A stretch of DNA of 43,255 bases from Merdimmobilis hominis (GTDB lineage: Bacteria; Bacillota; Clostridia; Oscillospirales; Ruminococcaceae), in the NCBI RefSeq assembly GCF_900104615.1, contig NZ_LT629939.1:1134292-1177546 (forward strand), in the 5' to 3' direction. The notes under the pieces are model-generated. The model searched no databases. It saw only the letters and a program-made list of their open reading frames with translations, and was not told where the DNA came from. Below are positions 9,170 through 15,886 of the stretch, piece after piece. Each line of letters opens with the position of its first letter. Within the stretch, counting starts at the first letter, position 1. A program made the translations under genes and the position numbers.

Positions 9170-10369
9170 GTGAGAGAGTTTTTAAAGAGAAGCTGGGCCA
9201 CCATCGACCTGGACGCCATCGGCCGGAATATCGCCGCCGTCCGCGCCCGTCTGGCCCCTGGATGCCGCCTGATGGCGGTGGTCAAGGCCGATGCCTACGG
9301 CCACGGGGACCGGTTTGTCGCCACTGCCATGGCCCGTGCAGGGGTGGATTGGTTTGGCGTCTCCAACATCGACGAGGCCGTCAGCCTTCGCCGCCACGGC
9401 ATCTGCCACCCCACCTTGATCTTTGGGCCCACCCCGGTGCAGATGGCCGGTCTTCTCTCCCGCTACAACATCACCCAGATGATCCCCTCCCTGGAATACG
9501 CCCGCTCCCTCCAGGAGATCGCCCAGGCCAGTGAGGACGTGCTGGAAGTCCACATCAAACTTGACACCGGCATGTCCCGGCTGGGATTCCTCGCCTACGG
9601 GGAGGATTTGAACCGCTCGCTGGATGAAATTGGGGAGATCGCCAAAATGCCCAATCTCTCCATCACTGGCACCTTTACCCACTTTGCGGTGGCCGATGAG
9701 GATGACCCGGAATCGGTTGCCTTTACCAAGCTCCAATTCCAGCGGTTCCAGGAAGCCCTCTCCCAGTTGGAGGAGCGGGGCATCCCCACCGGCATCCGCC
9801 ACTGCTGCAACAGCGCCGGAGTGATCAATTACCCGGAAATGCACCTGGATATGGTGCGGCCCGGGGTGATTCTCTACGGCCTTTCCCCCAGCGCCGACTG
9901 CCAAGGCAGGATGCCCCTTTCCCCGGCCATGTCCCTCTACTCCACCTTGACTTTGGTCAAAACGGTGGCGGCGGGCACCACCCTCAGCTATGGCCGGATC
10001 TTCACCGCCCCCCACAAGATGCGGGTGGGCACCGTCTCCATCGGCTATGCCGATGGGTTTGAGCGGAACCTCTCCGGCAAGGCGAAAGTGCTGATCCGGG
10101 GGAAATTTGCCCCGGTGATCGGCCGGGTCTGCATGGACCAACTGATGGTGGATCTGACCGATATCCCCGACGCCCAGGAGCTGGATTTGGTCACGGTGGT
10201 GGGCCAGGACGGGGAGAATGCCATCTCCTTCGACGACTTCGCCGCCCAGAGCGATACCGTCAATTATGAAAAGATCTGCCTGGTGGGCAAACGGGTCCCC
10301 CGGGTGTACCGCAAAGGCGGGATGGACATCGGCGTGGCCGAATACCTAAAAAAGGATTTTGACCTATAG
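9170..10369 (+). CDS. alr: Alanine racemase
   Basis: PLP enzyme that interconverts L- and D-alanine, supplying D-Ala for peptidoglycan. The fold-type III signature AVVKADAYGHG places the PLP lysine at residue 39. The opposing catalytic tyrosine is Tyr293 in SIGYADGF, and GRVCMDQLMVD follows. At 399 residues it is a full-length family member. The start is GTG at 9170, with AAGGAG eight bases upstream. It is monocistronic: its own promoter precedes it and a long non-coding repeat block follows. Confidence 0.97.
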   Translation: MREFLKRSWATIDLDAIGRNIAAVRARLAPGCRLMAVVKADAYGHGDRFVATAMARAGVDWFGVSNIDEAVSLRRHGICHPTLIFGPTPVQMAGLLSRYNITQMIPSLEYARSLQEIAQASEDVLEVHIKLDTGMSRLGFLAYGEDLNRSLDEIGEIAKMPNLSITGTFTHFAVADEDDPESVAFTKLQFQRFQEALSQLEERGIPTGIRHCCNSAGVINYPEMHLDMVRPGVILYGLSPSADCQGRMPLSPAMSLYSTLTLVKTVAAGTTLSYGRIFTAPHKMRVGTVSIGYADGFERNLSGKAKVLIRGKFAPVIGRVCMDQLMVDLTDIPDAQELDLVTVVGQDGENAISFDDFAAQSDTVNYEKICLVGKRVPRVYRKGGMDIGVAEYLKKDFDL

Positions 10370-10374
10370 TCCAA

Positions 10375-10800
10375 ATCTCTTGGGGCTTCCAGCCCCCGCA
10401 CCCCAAGCCTAGGCAAGATTTCATCTTACATTTGGTTTTGCAGGGCGTTACGCACCCCTGCACCCCGCGCAAGGCTTTTTATGCGAAAAAGCCTTGACCA
10501 AAAGCGCATTTAAGGGGGGCCGAACTACTCGCGGCACAGGCGAAGTCCGGCCCCCCTTAAAAAGCCCCCTCTGCCGGGGGTGGCTACCGAGAAAAATAGA
10601 CCTTTACAGCCCCGCGAGGGCATCCGCGTTAGCGGAAAGATTTCCCGCTCGAGGCGTGGAGAGCCTCTAAGGGAAATCTTCCGAGCGCACCCATTGTGGC
10701 GAAGTAGGGGGACCGGGGTCTCCCCGGCGAACTTTTCCCTCATTTTCTTTCGCTAGAAAATGGGGCCGGGTGCAGGGCGGAGCGCCTGCATAACCTGAGT
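10375..10800. repeat. Non-coding block of consecutive inverted repeats downstream of alr
   Basis: No convincing gene lies between alr and the nitroreductase. Instead at least six hairpins follow one another. GCAGGG/CCCTGC lies at 10440-10461. AAGGCTTTTT/AAAAAGCCTT lies at 10471-10495. A 13-bp arm pair lies at 10510-10522 and 10548-10560. AAGATTTCCC/GGGAAATCTT (10637-10680) encloses GAGGC/GCCTC. CATTTTC/GAAAATG lies at 10741-10762, and a TGCAGG-type stem at about 10771-10790. This could be a dispersed intergenic repeat family or a structured RNA. A minus-strand frame at 10525-10743 looks spurious. Confidence 0.6.
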
Positions 10801-10838
10801 GCGGGGTACGGGGGCGTTCCATCCGATCTATAAAAAAA

Positions 10839-10866
10839 CCAGCCTCTTTTAGGCTGGCTTTTTTTG
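10839..10866. terminator. Bidirectional terminator between alr region and nitroreductase
   Basis: CCAGCCT (10839-10845) and AGGCTGG (10851-10857) form a stem, with a run of A before and a run of T after, so it can stop transcription from either side. Confidence 0.85.
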
Positions 10867-10867
10867 A

Positions 10868-11440
10868 TTACAGCAAAATCTCTTTTAGGCTGCGCTTGGG
10901 CACGTGGTGCACCCCAGCTTCATCCCGGTAATAGGCGGTTTTGCCGTCCTGCATCTCCTCCAGTACCACCGTTTCATCCGGCTTGCCCAGGCAGATGCAC
11001 AAAGAGGGAAGGATTTCCTCCCCAAGGCCCAGCGCCTCCCGGATGGCCTCCGGCTGGAAGTTGCCCACCATACAGCCCCCCAGGCCCTGCTCCGCGGCGC
11101 AGAGAAGGATGGTCTGGGCGGCGATGCCCACATCTTTCAAAAACGGGGTGGGGTTCTTGGCGATGGCGGTGTCGATGCACACCACGATAAACGCGGCGGG
11201 GTGATGCCCCTTTGGCGGGAGCACCAAAGGGCGCAGGGCGGCGGCCAAGGTGGTGCGCTCCACCAGGGATTCCACCTGGGCGGGGTCGCTGACCAGCTTG
11301 AATTTGATGGCCTGCAAATTGGTGGTGGAAGGGGTCAGGCGGGCGGCGTCTGCAAATTCCAGCAGCTGTTCTTGGGTGATTTTCACCGCAGGGTCGAAGC
11401 TACGGTAGCTGCGGCTTTGTTTGACCAGGTCTTTGAGCAT
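10868..11440 (-). CDS. Nitroreductase family protein
   Basis: FMN-dependent NAD(P)H oxidoreductase of the nitroreductase fold, cytoplasmic. The N-terminal RSYRSFD motif (FMN phosphate contact) lies at residues 10-16, followed by ARLTPSTTNLQAIKF, where classical members have an Asn/Gln-rich flavin site. The C-terminal half carries AEQGLGGCMVGNF, typical of the family. Length 190 is usual. The start at 11440 has AGGAGGA upstream. The natural substrate is unknown, as for most of the family. A TGGTATCAT extended -10 lies between it and the XRE gene. Confidence 0.88.
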   Translation of the reverse strand: MLKDLVKQSRSYRSFDPAVKITQEQLLEFADAARLTPSTTNLQAIKFKLVSDPAQVESLVERTTLAAALRPLVLPPKGHHPAAFIVVCIDTAIAKNPTPFLKDVGIAAQTILLCAAEQGLGGCMVGNFQPEAIREALGLGEEILPSLCICLGKPDETVVLEEMQDGKTAYYRDEAGVHHVPKRSLKEILL

Positions 11441-11497
11441 AGTTGCTTCCTCCTATTCGTGTCGCATTTCAGTGCTGTTTTTATGATACCATAAAAT

Positions 11498-11737
11498 CTA
11501 TAAATCCCGAAAAAACTCGTCAAAGGTGTCCACATGGTAGATTTCTTTAAGCGCCAACAGCACGCTAACTCGAATGCTGTAACTACCTGATTCCATCAGC
11601 GAAATAATTTCCCGGCTGGTGGAAAGCCCCATAAGATCCAATTTGGCGGAAACCTGTTCCTGCGATAATTTGGCGTTTTTGCGGAGCCGTTTCAAGTTTG
11701 CCCCGATAGAAATATCCTGTTTAATCTTGTCTGTCAT
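11498..11737 (-). CDS. Small XRE-family transcriptional regulator
   Basis: Compact helix-turn-helix repressor of 79 residues, essentially one HTH domain. Seen: GANLKRLRKNAKLSQEQVSAKL (first helices and turn) then STSREIISLMESGSYSIRV (recognition and following helices). It has no sensor domain. The start at 11737 is set by a GGAGGGGG site just upstream; the open frame continues further but without a ribosome site. It is transcribed divergently from an 85-residue protein. The 111-base gap holds two near-identical palindromic sites overlapping both putative -10 boxes, so autoregulation and control of the neighbour are likely (inference). Confidence 0.85.
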   Translation of the reverse strand: MTDKIKQDISIGANLKRLRKNAKLSQEQVSAKLDLMGLSTSREIISLMESGSYSIRVSVLLALKEIYHVDTFDEFFRDL

Positions 11738-11755
11738 GGAGCCCCCTCCGATTTT

Positions 11756-11775
11756 TTGTAATATATACGTTACAC
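11756..11775 (-). promoter_or_regulatory. Left operator copy, overlapping XRE gene promoter
   Basis: TTGTAATATATACGTTACAC matches the right-hand operator at 17 of 20 positions. On the minus strand it contains a TATATT-type -10, with TTGGGT 18 bases upstream, which would drive the XRE gene. Confidence 0.7.
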
Positions 11776-11791
11776 TATTGATTTTACCCAA

Positions 11792-11826
11792 TTGTCGGTG
11801 GTAAAATTGTAATGTATACATTACAA
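11792..11826 (+). promoter_or_regulatory. Right promoter with perfect 20-base palindromic operator
   Basis: TTGTCG (11792-11797), a 17-base spacer and TATACA (11815-11820) form a plus-strand promoter. The -10 lies inside a perfect palindrome of arms TTGTAATGTA/TACATTACAA (11807-11826). Its centre is 51 bases from the centre of the left copy, about five helical turns. Confidence 0.75.
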
Positions 11827-11848
11827 AACCAAAATGGAGGAAAATTTT

Positions 11849-12106
11849 ATGGATGAAGAAACGCGGAAAAACATGGAAAAATCGTTGCAAGAGCTGAAAG
11901 ACCTCTCCCCGGGGGCCTTCCAAGCCTTCTGCTGGGTGATCACCCACTGGGAGCTTGCGGAGGAAATGGTGCGGGACGAACCGCCCGTCACCGATGGGGA
12001 CATCGAAGCCCTCGCCCGCCGGGCGGTGGAGGAAGGGGATTATTCCCCCTTGTCCCTGGCCCTCTTCAAGCGGATGCTCGACGGCCTGCCGAAGGATTTG
12101 CAATAG
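11849..12106 (+). CDS. Unrecognised 85-residue protein paired with XRE regulator
   Basis: I do not recognise a family. The protein is acidic, helical in appearance and soluble, with no membrane segment or cysteine cluster. The N-terminal part (ETRKNMEKSLQELKDL) looks like a short coiled segment. The middle holds FQAFCWVITHWELAEEM, the C-terminal part LALFKRMLDGLPKDLQ. Start 11849 has GGAGG eight bases upstream; an earlier in-frame ATG at 11834 overlaps that site and is unlikely. It is divergent from the XRE repressor and its -10 lies within the operator, so it is the likely regulated partner. A toxin-antitoxin or stress role is possible but unsupported. Confidence 0.75.
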   Translation: MDEETRKNMEKSLQELKDLSPGAFQAFCWVITHWELAEEMVRDEPPVTDGDIEALARRAVEEGDYSPLSLALFKRMLDGLPKDLQ

Positions 12107-12121
12107 CCCCCCGGTTCCCTC

Positions 12122-12170
12122 TTGCTTTTTTCCCAAGACCTGGTATGATAGAAATATATCAATATCATAC
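12122..12170 (+). promoter_or_regulatory. Promoter and dyad operator upstream of flavin reductase
   Basis: TTGCTT (12122-12127) and an extended TATGAT (12144-12149) are 16 bases apart. A perfect 8-base inverted repeat GTATGATA (12143-12150) / TATCATAC (12163-12170) covers the -10 and start region, suggesting a repressor site. Confidence 0.6.
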
Positions 12171-12197
12171 AAACCTGAAAAAGGAGTGGAACCTACT

Positions 12198-12704
12198 ATG
12201 GCATTTCGTGAAATTACCCCCTATGAGCTGGAAGGCAACCTCTTTAAAATGATCGCCAAGGATTGGGCCCTCATCACCGCCGAGGCGGACGGCAAAGCCA
12301 ACGCCATGACCATCAGCTGGGGCGGTTTCGGCCAGCTGTGGAACGAGCTGGTGGCCTTCACCTTTGTCCGCCCCCAGCGGTACACCTATGGGCTGACCGA
12401 AGCCTCTGACGTCTATTCGGTCTCCTTCTACGAGGAGAAGTACCGCAAAGAGCTGGGTTATTTCGGCTCCGCCTCCGGCCGGGATGAGGACAAATTCCAA
12501 AAGACCGGCTTCCACCTGGCCCATGAGGACGGCGTCCCCTACCCGGAAGAGGCCAAGGTGGTGCTGCTCTGCCAGAAATTGTATGCCCACACCCTCACCG
12601 AAGAGGAGTTCCTCTGCAAAGAAGTGATGGAAAAATCCTACCCGGAGCGGGATTTCCACAAGATGTATGTGGGCAAAATCCTCAAAGTCCTGGTGCGGGA
12701 GTAA
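12198..12704 (+). CDS. Flavin reductase family (split-barrel FMN-binding) protein
   Basis: Likely FMN-binding flavoprotein of the flavin reductase-like split-barrel fold. The 168 residues contain NAMTISWGGFGQLWNE followed by FVRPQRYTYGLTEAS, the usual flavin-binding segment in this group, and end with VGKILKVLVRE. Start 12198 has AAGGAG 11 bases upstream. The gene stands in its own unit, with a promoter bearing a palindromic site, followed by the DUF5714 gene 39 bases downstream. Oxidoreductase substrate and whether it acts with the nearby nitroreductase are unknown. Confidence 0.88.
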   Translation: MAFREITPYELEGNLFKMIAKDWALITAEADGKANAMTISWGGFGQLWNELVAFTFVRPQRYTYGLTEASDVYSVSFYEEKYRKELGYFGSASGRDEDKFQKTGFHLAHEDGVPYPEEAKVVLLCQKLYAHTLTEEEFLCKEVMEKSYPERDFHKMYVGKILKVLVRE

Positions 12705-12743
12705 TTTCCCTTGTCATCCCCAACCCATGTCAGGAGGACGTCT

Positions 12744-13454
12744 ATGAAACGATCGGAAGGCGCCTGCCTCATCTGTGGGGCGCCCCTTGTGTATTTCCAG
12801 GAGGCCCGGGAGATGGAGTGCTCCCTCTGCCACCGGAAATTCCCCTCCAACGCCCAGTGTGAGGAGGGCCACTTTATCTGTGACGAATGCCACAGCAAGC
12901 GGGGGATCGAGGTGGTGATGGAAGGCTGCCGGAAAACCCCATCCAAAAACCCCATCGCGATCCTCCAATCCCTGATGGAGGACCCCTTTGTCTACATGCA
13001 CGGCCCGGAACACCATGTGATGGTGGGGGCCGCCCTGCTGGCCGCCTATCGCAATGCCGGCGGGGAATTGGATTTGGAGCAAGCCCTCGCCGAGATGGCC
13101 CAGCGGGGGCAACAGGTGCCCGGCGGGGCCTGCGGGTTCTGGGGCTGCTGCGGCGCAGCGGTGAGCACCGGTATTTTTGTCAGCATTGTCACCGGTTCCA
13201 GCCCTCTTTCCGGCAAAAGCTGGGGCCTGTGCAACGAGATGACCTCCCGGGCCCTCGCCTCCCTGGCCGCGGTGGGCGGGCCCCGCTGCTGCAAGCGGAA
13301 TTCCTTCCTCGCCACCATCGAGGCGGTGAAGTTTGCCCGGGAAAAGCTGGGTGTTTCCATGGAGCTGCCGGAGAAGATCCAGTGCGCCTTCTTCCCGGAA
13401 AACCAGCAGTGCCTGCGCAAGAAATGCCCGTTTAACCCTTTGCATCAGGGTTGA
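12744..13454 (+). CDS. DUF5714 domain protein with N-terminal zinc-ribbon-like cysteines
   Basis: Protein of unknown function matching the DUF5714 family from memory. The first 50 residues carry cysteine pairs CLICG, CSLCH and CDECH, as expected of metal-binding knuckles. The core has FVYMHGPEHHVMVGAALL (histidine-rich), PGGACGFWGCCGAAVSTGIF (Cys/Gly-rich) and GGPRCCKR. The C-terminus adds CAFF...CLRKKCPF. In some genomes this domain sits with methyltransferases or arsenic/metal genes, but nothing here fixes a role. Start 12744 has AGGAGG seven bases upstream. A strong terminator follows. Confidence 0.85.
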   Translation: MKRSEGACLICGAPLVYFQEAREMECSLCHRKFPSNAQCEEGHFICDECHSKRGIEVVMEGCRKTPSKNPIAILQSLMEDPFVYMHGPEHHVMVGAALLAAYRNAGGELDLEQALAEMAQRGQQVPGGACGFWGCCGAAVSTGIFVSIVTGSSPLSGKSWGLCNEMTSRALASLAAVGGPRCCKRNSFLATIEAVKFAREKLGVSMELPEKIQCAFFPENQQCLRKKCPFNPLHQG

Positions 13455-13465
13455 TTCCAAGAAAA

Positions 13466-13508
13466 AACCCCCTGCGAAAAGAGAGATTTGCTCTTTTCGC
13501 AGGGGGTT
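13466..13508. terminator. Strong bidirectional terminator between DUF5714 gene and hflX
   Basis: An 18-bp perfect stem has arms 13466-13483 and 13491-13508 and a 7-base loop. The T run is clear on the minus strand (serving hflX) and shorter on the plus strand. Confidence 0.88.
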
Positions 13509-13514
13509 ATCGTT

Positions 13515-14759
13515 TTAATCCCGCTTTACCATGCCCTCCACCTTGTGAAGGAGCTTCATCTCTACCAAGGCGTCCACCAAGGTGCCTTCGGGGGTGTATT
13601 CCTCCGAGAAGATTTTCCCCTCCTCCCGGATTTCACTGAGGAGATTGCCCTTGTCGTAGGGGATCAGCAGCTTCATCCGGCGCTGGGTTTGGGGCAGGAG
13701 CCGGGCGATCTTCTGCAATAGCTCTTCAAACCCATAGCCGGTGCGGGCGCTGATGGCCACCGTGGACTCCCCCAAGGTGAGGGGGAGCTGGGCCACCTTA
13801 TCACACTTGTTGAGGACGGTGAGGACCGGCGTATCCGCCACCCCCAATTCCCCCAGCAGCTGCTGGGTCACCTCCACCTGCTCGGCCATCTCCTCGCTGG
13901 AGATATCGCAGACGTTGAGGAGCAGATCCGCTTGGGCTGCTTCCTCCAAGGTGGATTTAAACGCCTCCACCAAATGGTGGGGCAGGCGGCGCACCAGCCC
14001 AACAGTGTCGATGAGCATGACGCTGCGGCCGTCGGGCAGCAGCAAGGCCCGGGCAGTGGGGTCCAGGGTGGCGAACAGCTTGTCCTCCGCCAGCACCCCC
14101 GCGTCAGTCAGGGCGTTGAGCAGGGTGGATTTCCCCACATTGGTGTACCCCACGATGGCCACGGTGGTGACACCGTCCTTTTTGCGGCGGGCCCGCAGGT
14201 TTTCCCGGTGGCGGGTCAGGCTTTCCAACCGTTCCTCCAGGGCGTGAATCCGGGCGCGGATGTGCCGCCGGTCGGTTTCCAGCTTGGTTTCGCCAGGGCC
14301 CCGGGTGCCGATGCCTCCCCCCTGCCGGGAGAGGATGTTGCCAAGACCGGCCAGCCGGGGCAACAAGTACCGCTGCTGGGCCAGTTCCACCTGGAGCTTG
14401 CCCTCGCCGGAGCGGGCCCGCTGGGCGAAGATGTCCAAGATCAGCATGGTGCGGTCCAGCACCGAGGTATCACAGGCGTCCTCGATGTTGCGCAGCTGGG
14501 CAGGGGTCAGCTCGTGGTCAAAGATCACCATGTCCGCCTGGGTGTTCTCGCAGAAGAGGGCCAGTTCCGCCAGCCGCCCGGAGCCGATGCAGGTGGCGAC
14601 ATCCATGTCGGTGCGCTTCTGCACCATCCGTCCGATGACCTGGGCTCCGGCGGTGGCCGCCAGCTCCTCCAGCTCATCCAGGGAGACATCGATGTCGTAT
14701 TCCCCAGTGTCCACCGCCACCAGGACGGCAGTTTGCGGTTTTATCTCATTTTCGTACAT
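13515..14759 (-). CDS. hflX: GTPase HflX
   Basis: Ribosome-associated GTPase that splits stalled or hibernating ribosomes under stress. The 414 residues contain the N-terminal HflX domain with GGGIGTRGPGETKLE (148-161) and the following helical linker. The G domain has G1 GYTNVGKST (204-212), G3 DTVGL and G4 NKCD, then a C-terminal domain. Start 14759 has AGGAGGA upstream. The frame continues 56 codons further but the extra sequence has no ribosome site and is unlike the family. It ends just before the shared terminator at 13466-13508. Confidence 0.96.
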   Translation of the reverse strand: MYENEIKPQTAVLVAVDTGEYDIDVSLDELEELAATAGAQVIGRMVQKRTDMDVATCIGSGRLAELALFCENTQADMVIFDHELTPAQLRNIEDACDTSVLDRTMLILDIFAQRARSGEGKLQVELAQQRYLLPRLAGLGNILSRQGGGIGTRGPGETKLETDRRHIRARIHALEERLESLTRHRENLRARRKKDGVTTVAIVGYTNVGKSTLLNALTDAGVLAEDKLFATLDPTARALLLPDGRSVMLIDTVGLVRRLPHHLVEAFKSTLEEAAQADLLLNVCDISSEEMAEQVEVTQQLLGELGVADTPVLTVLNKCDKVAQLPLTLGESTVAISARTGYGFEELLQKIARLLPQTQRRMKLLIPYDKGNLLSEIREEGKIFSEEYTPEGTLVDALVEMKLLHKVEGMVKRD

Positions 14760-14865
14760 TCTATTTCCTCCTGCGGCCTGGCTGGCGCACTGTATTTCTA
14801 TATTTCTTTGGAACCATTGTATCTTAGTTTTTCCAATTCCGCAACCGCAAACCCCTGTGGAGATA

Positions 14866-14897
14866 AAACAAAAACAGCCCCGCCGTCTTGGCAGGGC
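14866..14897 (-). terminator. Terminator of the lipoprotein gene
   Basis: On the minus strand GCCCTGCC and GGCGGGGC (one G-U pair) form a stem followed by TGTTTTTGTTTT. Confidence 0.75.
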
Positions 14898-14904
14898 CGA
14901 CCCC

Positions 14905-15402
14905 CTATGCGGGGATGTATTCCTCAATAATTTTTTTTGCCGCGTCGTTGTCCTGGTGCATCACCATGATGACGTAATCGCCCCTGGTGTAGATCTCCGC
15001 ATCCTTGGAGATTTCATAGGCGCCCAAAATATCATACTTCTCAAATTCTTCGATACGGGCGTTTTTGACCGCCGCCAGGTCGTCCCACACATCGCTTTCC
15101 TTGCCCTCTGCCGGTTTGATAATAAAGGTGTCCGCCACCCCGAACCGCCCCAGGGAATAGCGGATGTTGTAGCTTTCTATATTCTCCAGGTTCATCTGGA
15201 AACGGTCGGTCACGTCTTCATCCTGGGCATCCACCAGGCCGCGCATCTCAATGGTCTCGTAGATTTTCTCAATGGCCCCTGCGGGATTGGCCTCCTGTGC
15301 GGGCTGGCTTTGGGTTGTGGCCGGGTCCCCGCTGGAGGCGCCGCAGCCGCCGATGACCAGGACGGCGAACACCATGGCTACAATTGATACAAACTGTTTC
15401 AT
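14905..15402 (-). CDS. DUF4358-like lipoprotein
   Basis: Secreted, lipid-anchored protein of 165 residues. The signal peptide MKQFVSIVAMVFAVLVIGGC ends in a lipobox (VIGG-C, Cys20), followed by a Ser/Thr/Gln-rich linker. The mature domain has MRGLVDAQDEDVTDRF, YSLGRFGVADTFIIKP and a C-terminal GDYVIMVMHQDNDAAKKII, the arrangement of DUF4358 lipoproteins common in gut Clostridia. Start 15402 is set by GAGGA five bases upstream; an ATG at 15417 is in frame but badly spaced. It has a near-consensus promoter and its own terminator. Function unknown. Confidence 0.82.
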   Translation of the reverse strand: MKQFVSIVAMVFAVLVIGGCGASSGDPATTQSQPAQEANPAGAIEKIYETIEMRGLVDAQDEDVTDRFQMNLENIESYNIRYSLGRFGVADTFIIKPAEGKESDVWDDLAAVKNARIEEFEKYDILGAYEISKDAEIYTRGDYVIMVMHQDNDAAKKIIEEYIPA

Positions 15403-15467
15403 TTGGATCCTCTTCATTCCTTTTTCCGTTTGGTTTTCACAGAAACGCGAAAACTGCCTGTCTTTGT

Positions 15468-15497
15468 AGTATATCCAGTTTTCCCGCCTCCTGTCAA
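15468..15497 (-). promoter_or_regulatory. Promoter of the lipoprotein gene
   Basis: Consensus TTGACA (15492-15497) and TATACT (15468-15473) on the minus strand, 18 bases apart, about 65 bases upstream of the start codon. Confidence 0.8.
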
Positions 15498-15604
15498 GGA
15501 TTCCCCATGCCCCTGCCCCTATTTTTAGAAAAAAAGCAGGGAAAACCTGGCGTTTTGTAGGTTCTCCTCCCTTTTTGTCCCATTCGCCATCCATTCCCCT
15601 GCAA

Positions 15605-15722
15605 TGAAAAAGAACAAGCGTCTGCGGCGACGCCTGTTCTTTTCCACAGTTTGAGGTGTGTTTTTCTGAGGAGGGTAGAGCATACCCGCAAACGCTGCGG
15701 CTGCGCCTGTTGATCGGGTATG
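15605..15722 (-). ncRNA. Candidate small RNA between lexA and the lipoprotein gene
   Basis: A self-contained transcription unit without a reading frame. It is preceded by TATAAT (15728-15733, minus). The predicted 5' end forms CATACCCG/CGGGTATG (15715-15722 with 15681-15688). It finishes with a 15-bp hairpin (15608-15622 with 15629-15643, one mismatch or G-U) ending in a T-rich tail. Length is about 118 bases. The linker between the hairpins is unpaired and CA-rich. I do not recognise it as 6S, SRP or tmRNA. The next gene downstream has its own promoter, so this is more likely a free RNA than a leader. Confidence 0.5.
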
Positions 15723-15727
15723 TTTTT

Positions 15728-15758
15728 ATTATACTCACCGGTCGAAATTGTTTGTTAA
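15728..15758 (-). promoter_or_regulatory. Promoter of the candidate small RNA
   Basis: Perfect TATAAT (15728-15733, minus) with TTAACA 19 bases upstream (15753-15758). The spacing is longer than ideal. Confidence 0.5.
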
Positions 15759-15802
15759 ACCCCTGTGAATAAAGATTAAACTTAAATGGCATCATTTGTT
15801 AA

Positions 15803-15841
15803 AAACATATGTTTGAAATTTGCAGTAAAGTTTGGTATACT
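15803..15841 (+). promoter_or_regulatory. lexA promoter with overlapping LexA-box-like palindrome
   Basis: TTGAAA (15813-15818) and extended TATACT (15836-15841) are 17 bases apart. A perfect 12-base palindrome AAACATATGTTT (15803-15814) overlaps the -35. It resembles the Gram-positive SOS box GAACN4GTTC with G/C at the outer positions changed to A/T, consistent with weak autorepression. Confidence 0.65.
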
Positions 15842-15886
15842 GTTGGTAACCAGAACAAAAGCCACCCACCAAAGGAGGTTCCCACC

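Noticed and set aside
9182-10141. A 319-residue minus-strand frame across alr
   Set aside because: Antisense shadow of alanine racemase, with His/Gly-rich text typical of reverse reading.
10525-10743. A 72-residue minus-strand frame in the repeat block
   Set aside because: It coincides with the hairpin block and has no ribosome site; I treat it as a spurious frame of a repeat.
15608-15643. LexA box in the small-RNA terminator (it contains AGAACA and TGTTCT)
   Set aside because: The half-sites are 20+ bases apart as arms of a hairpin, not the 4-base spacing of a LexA box.
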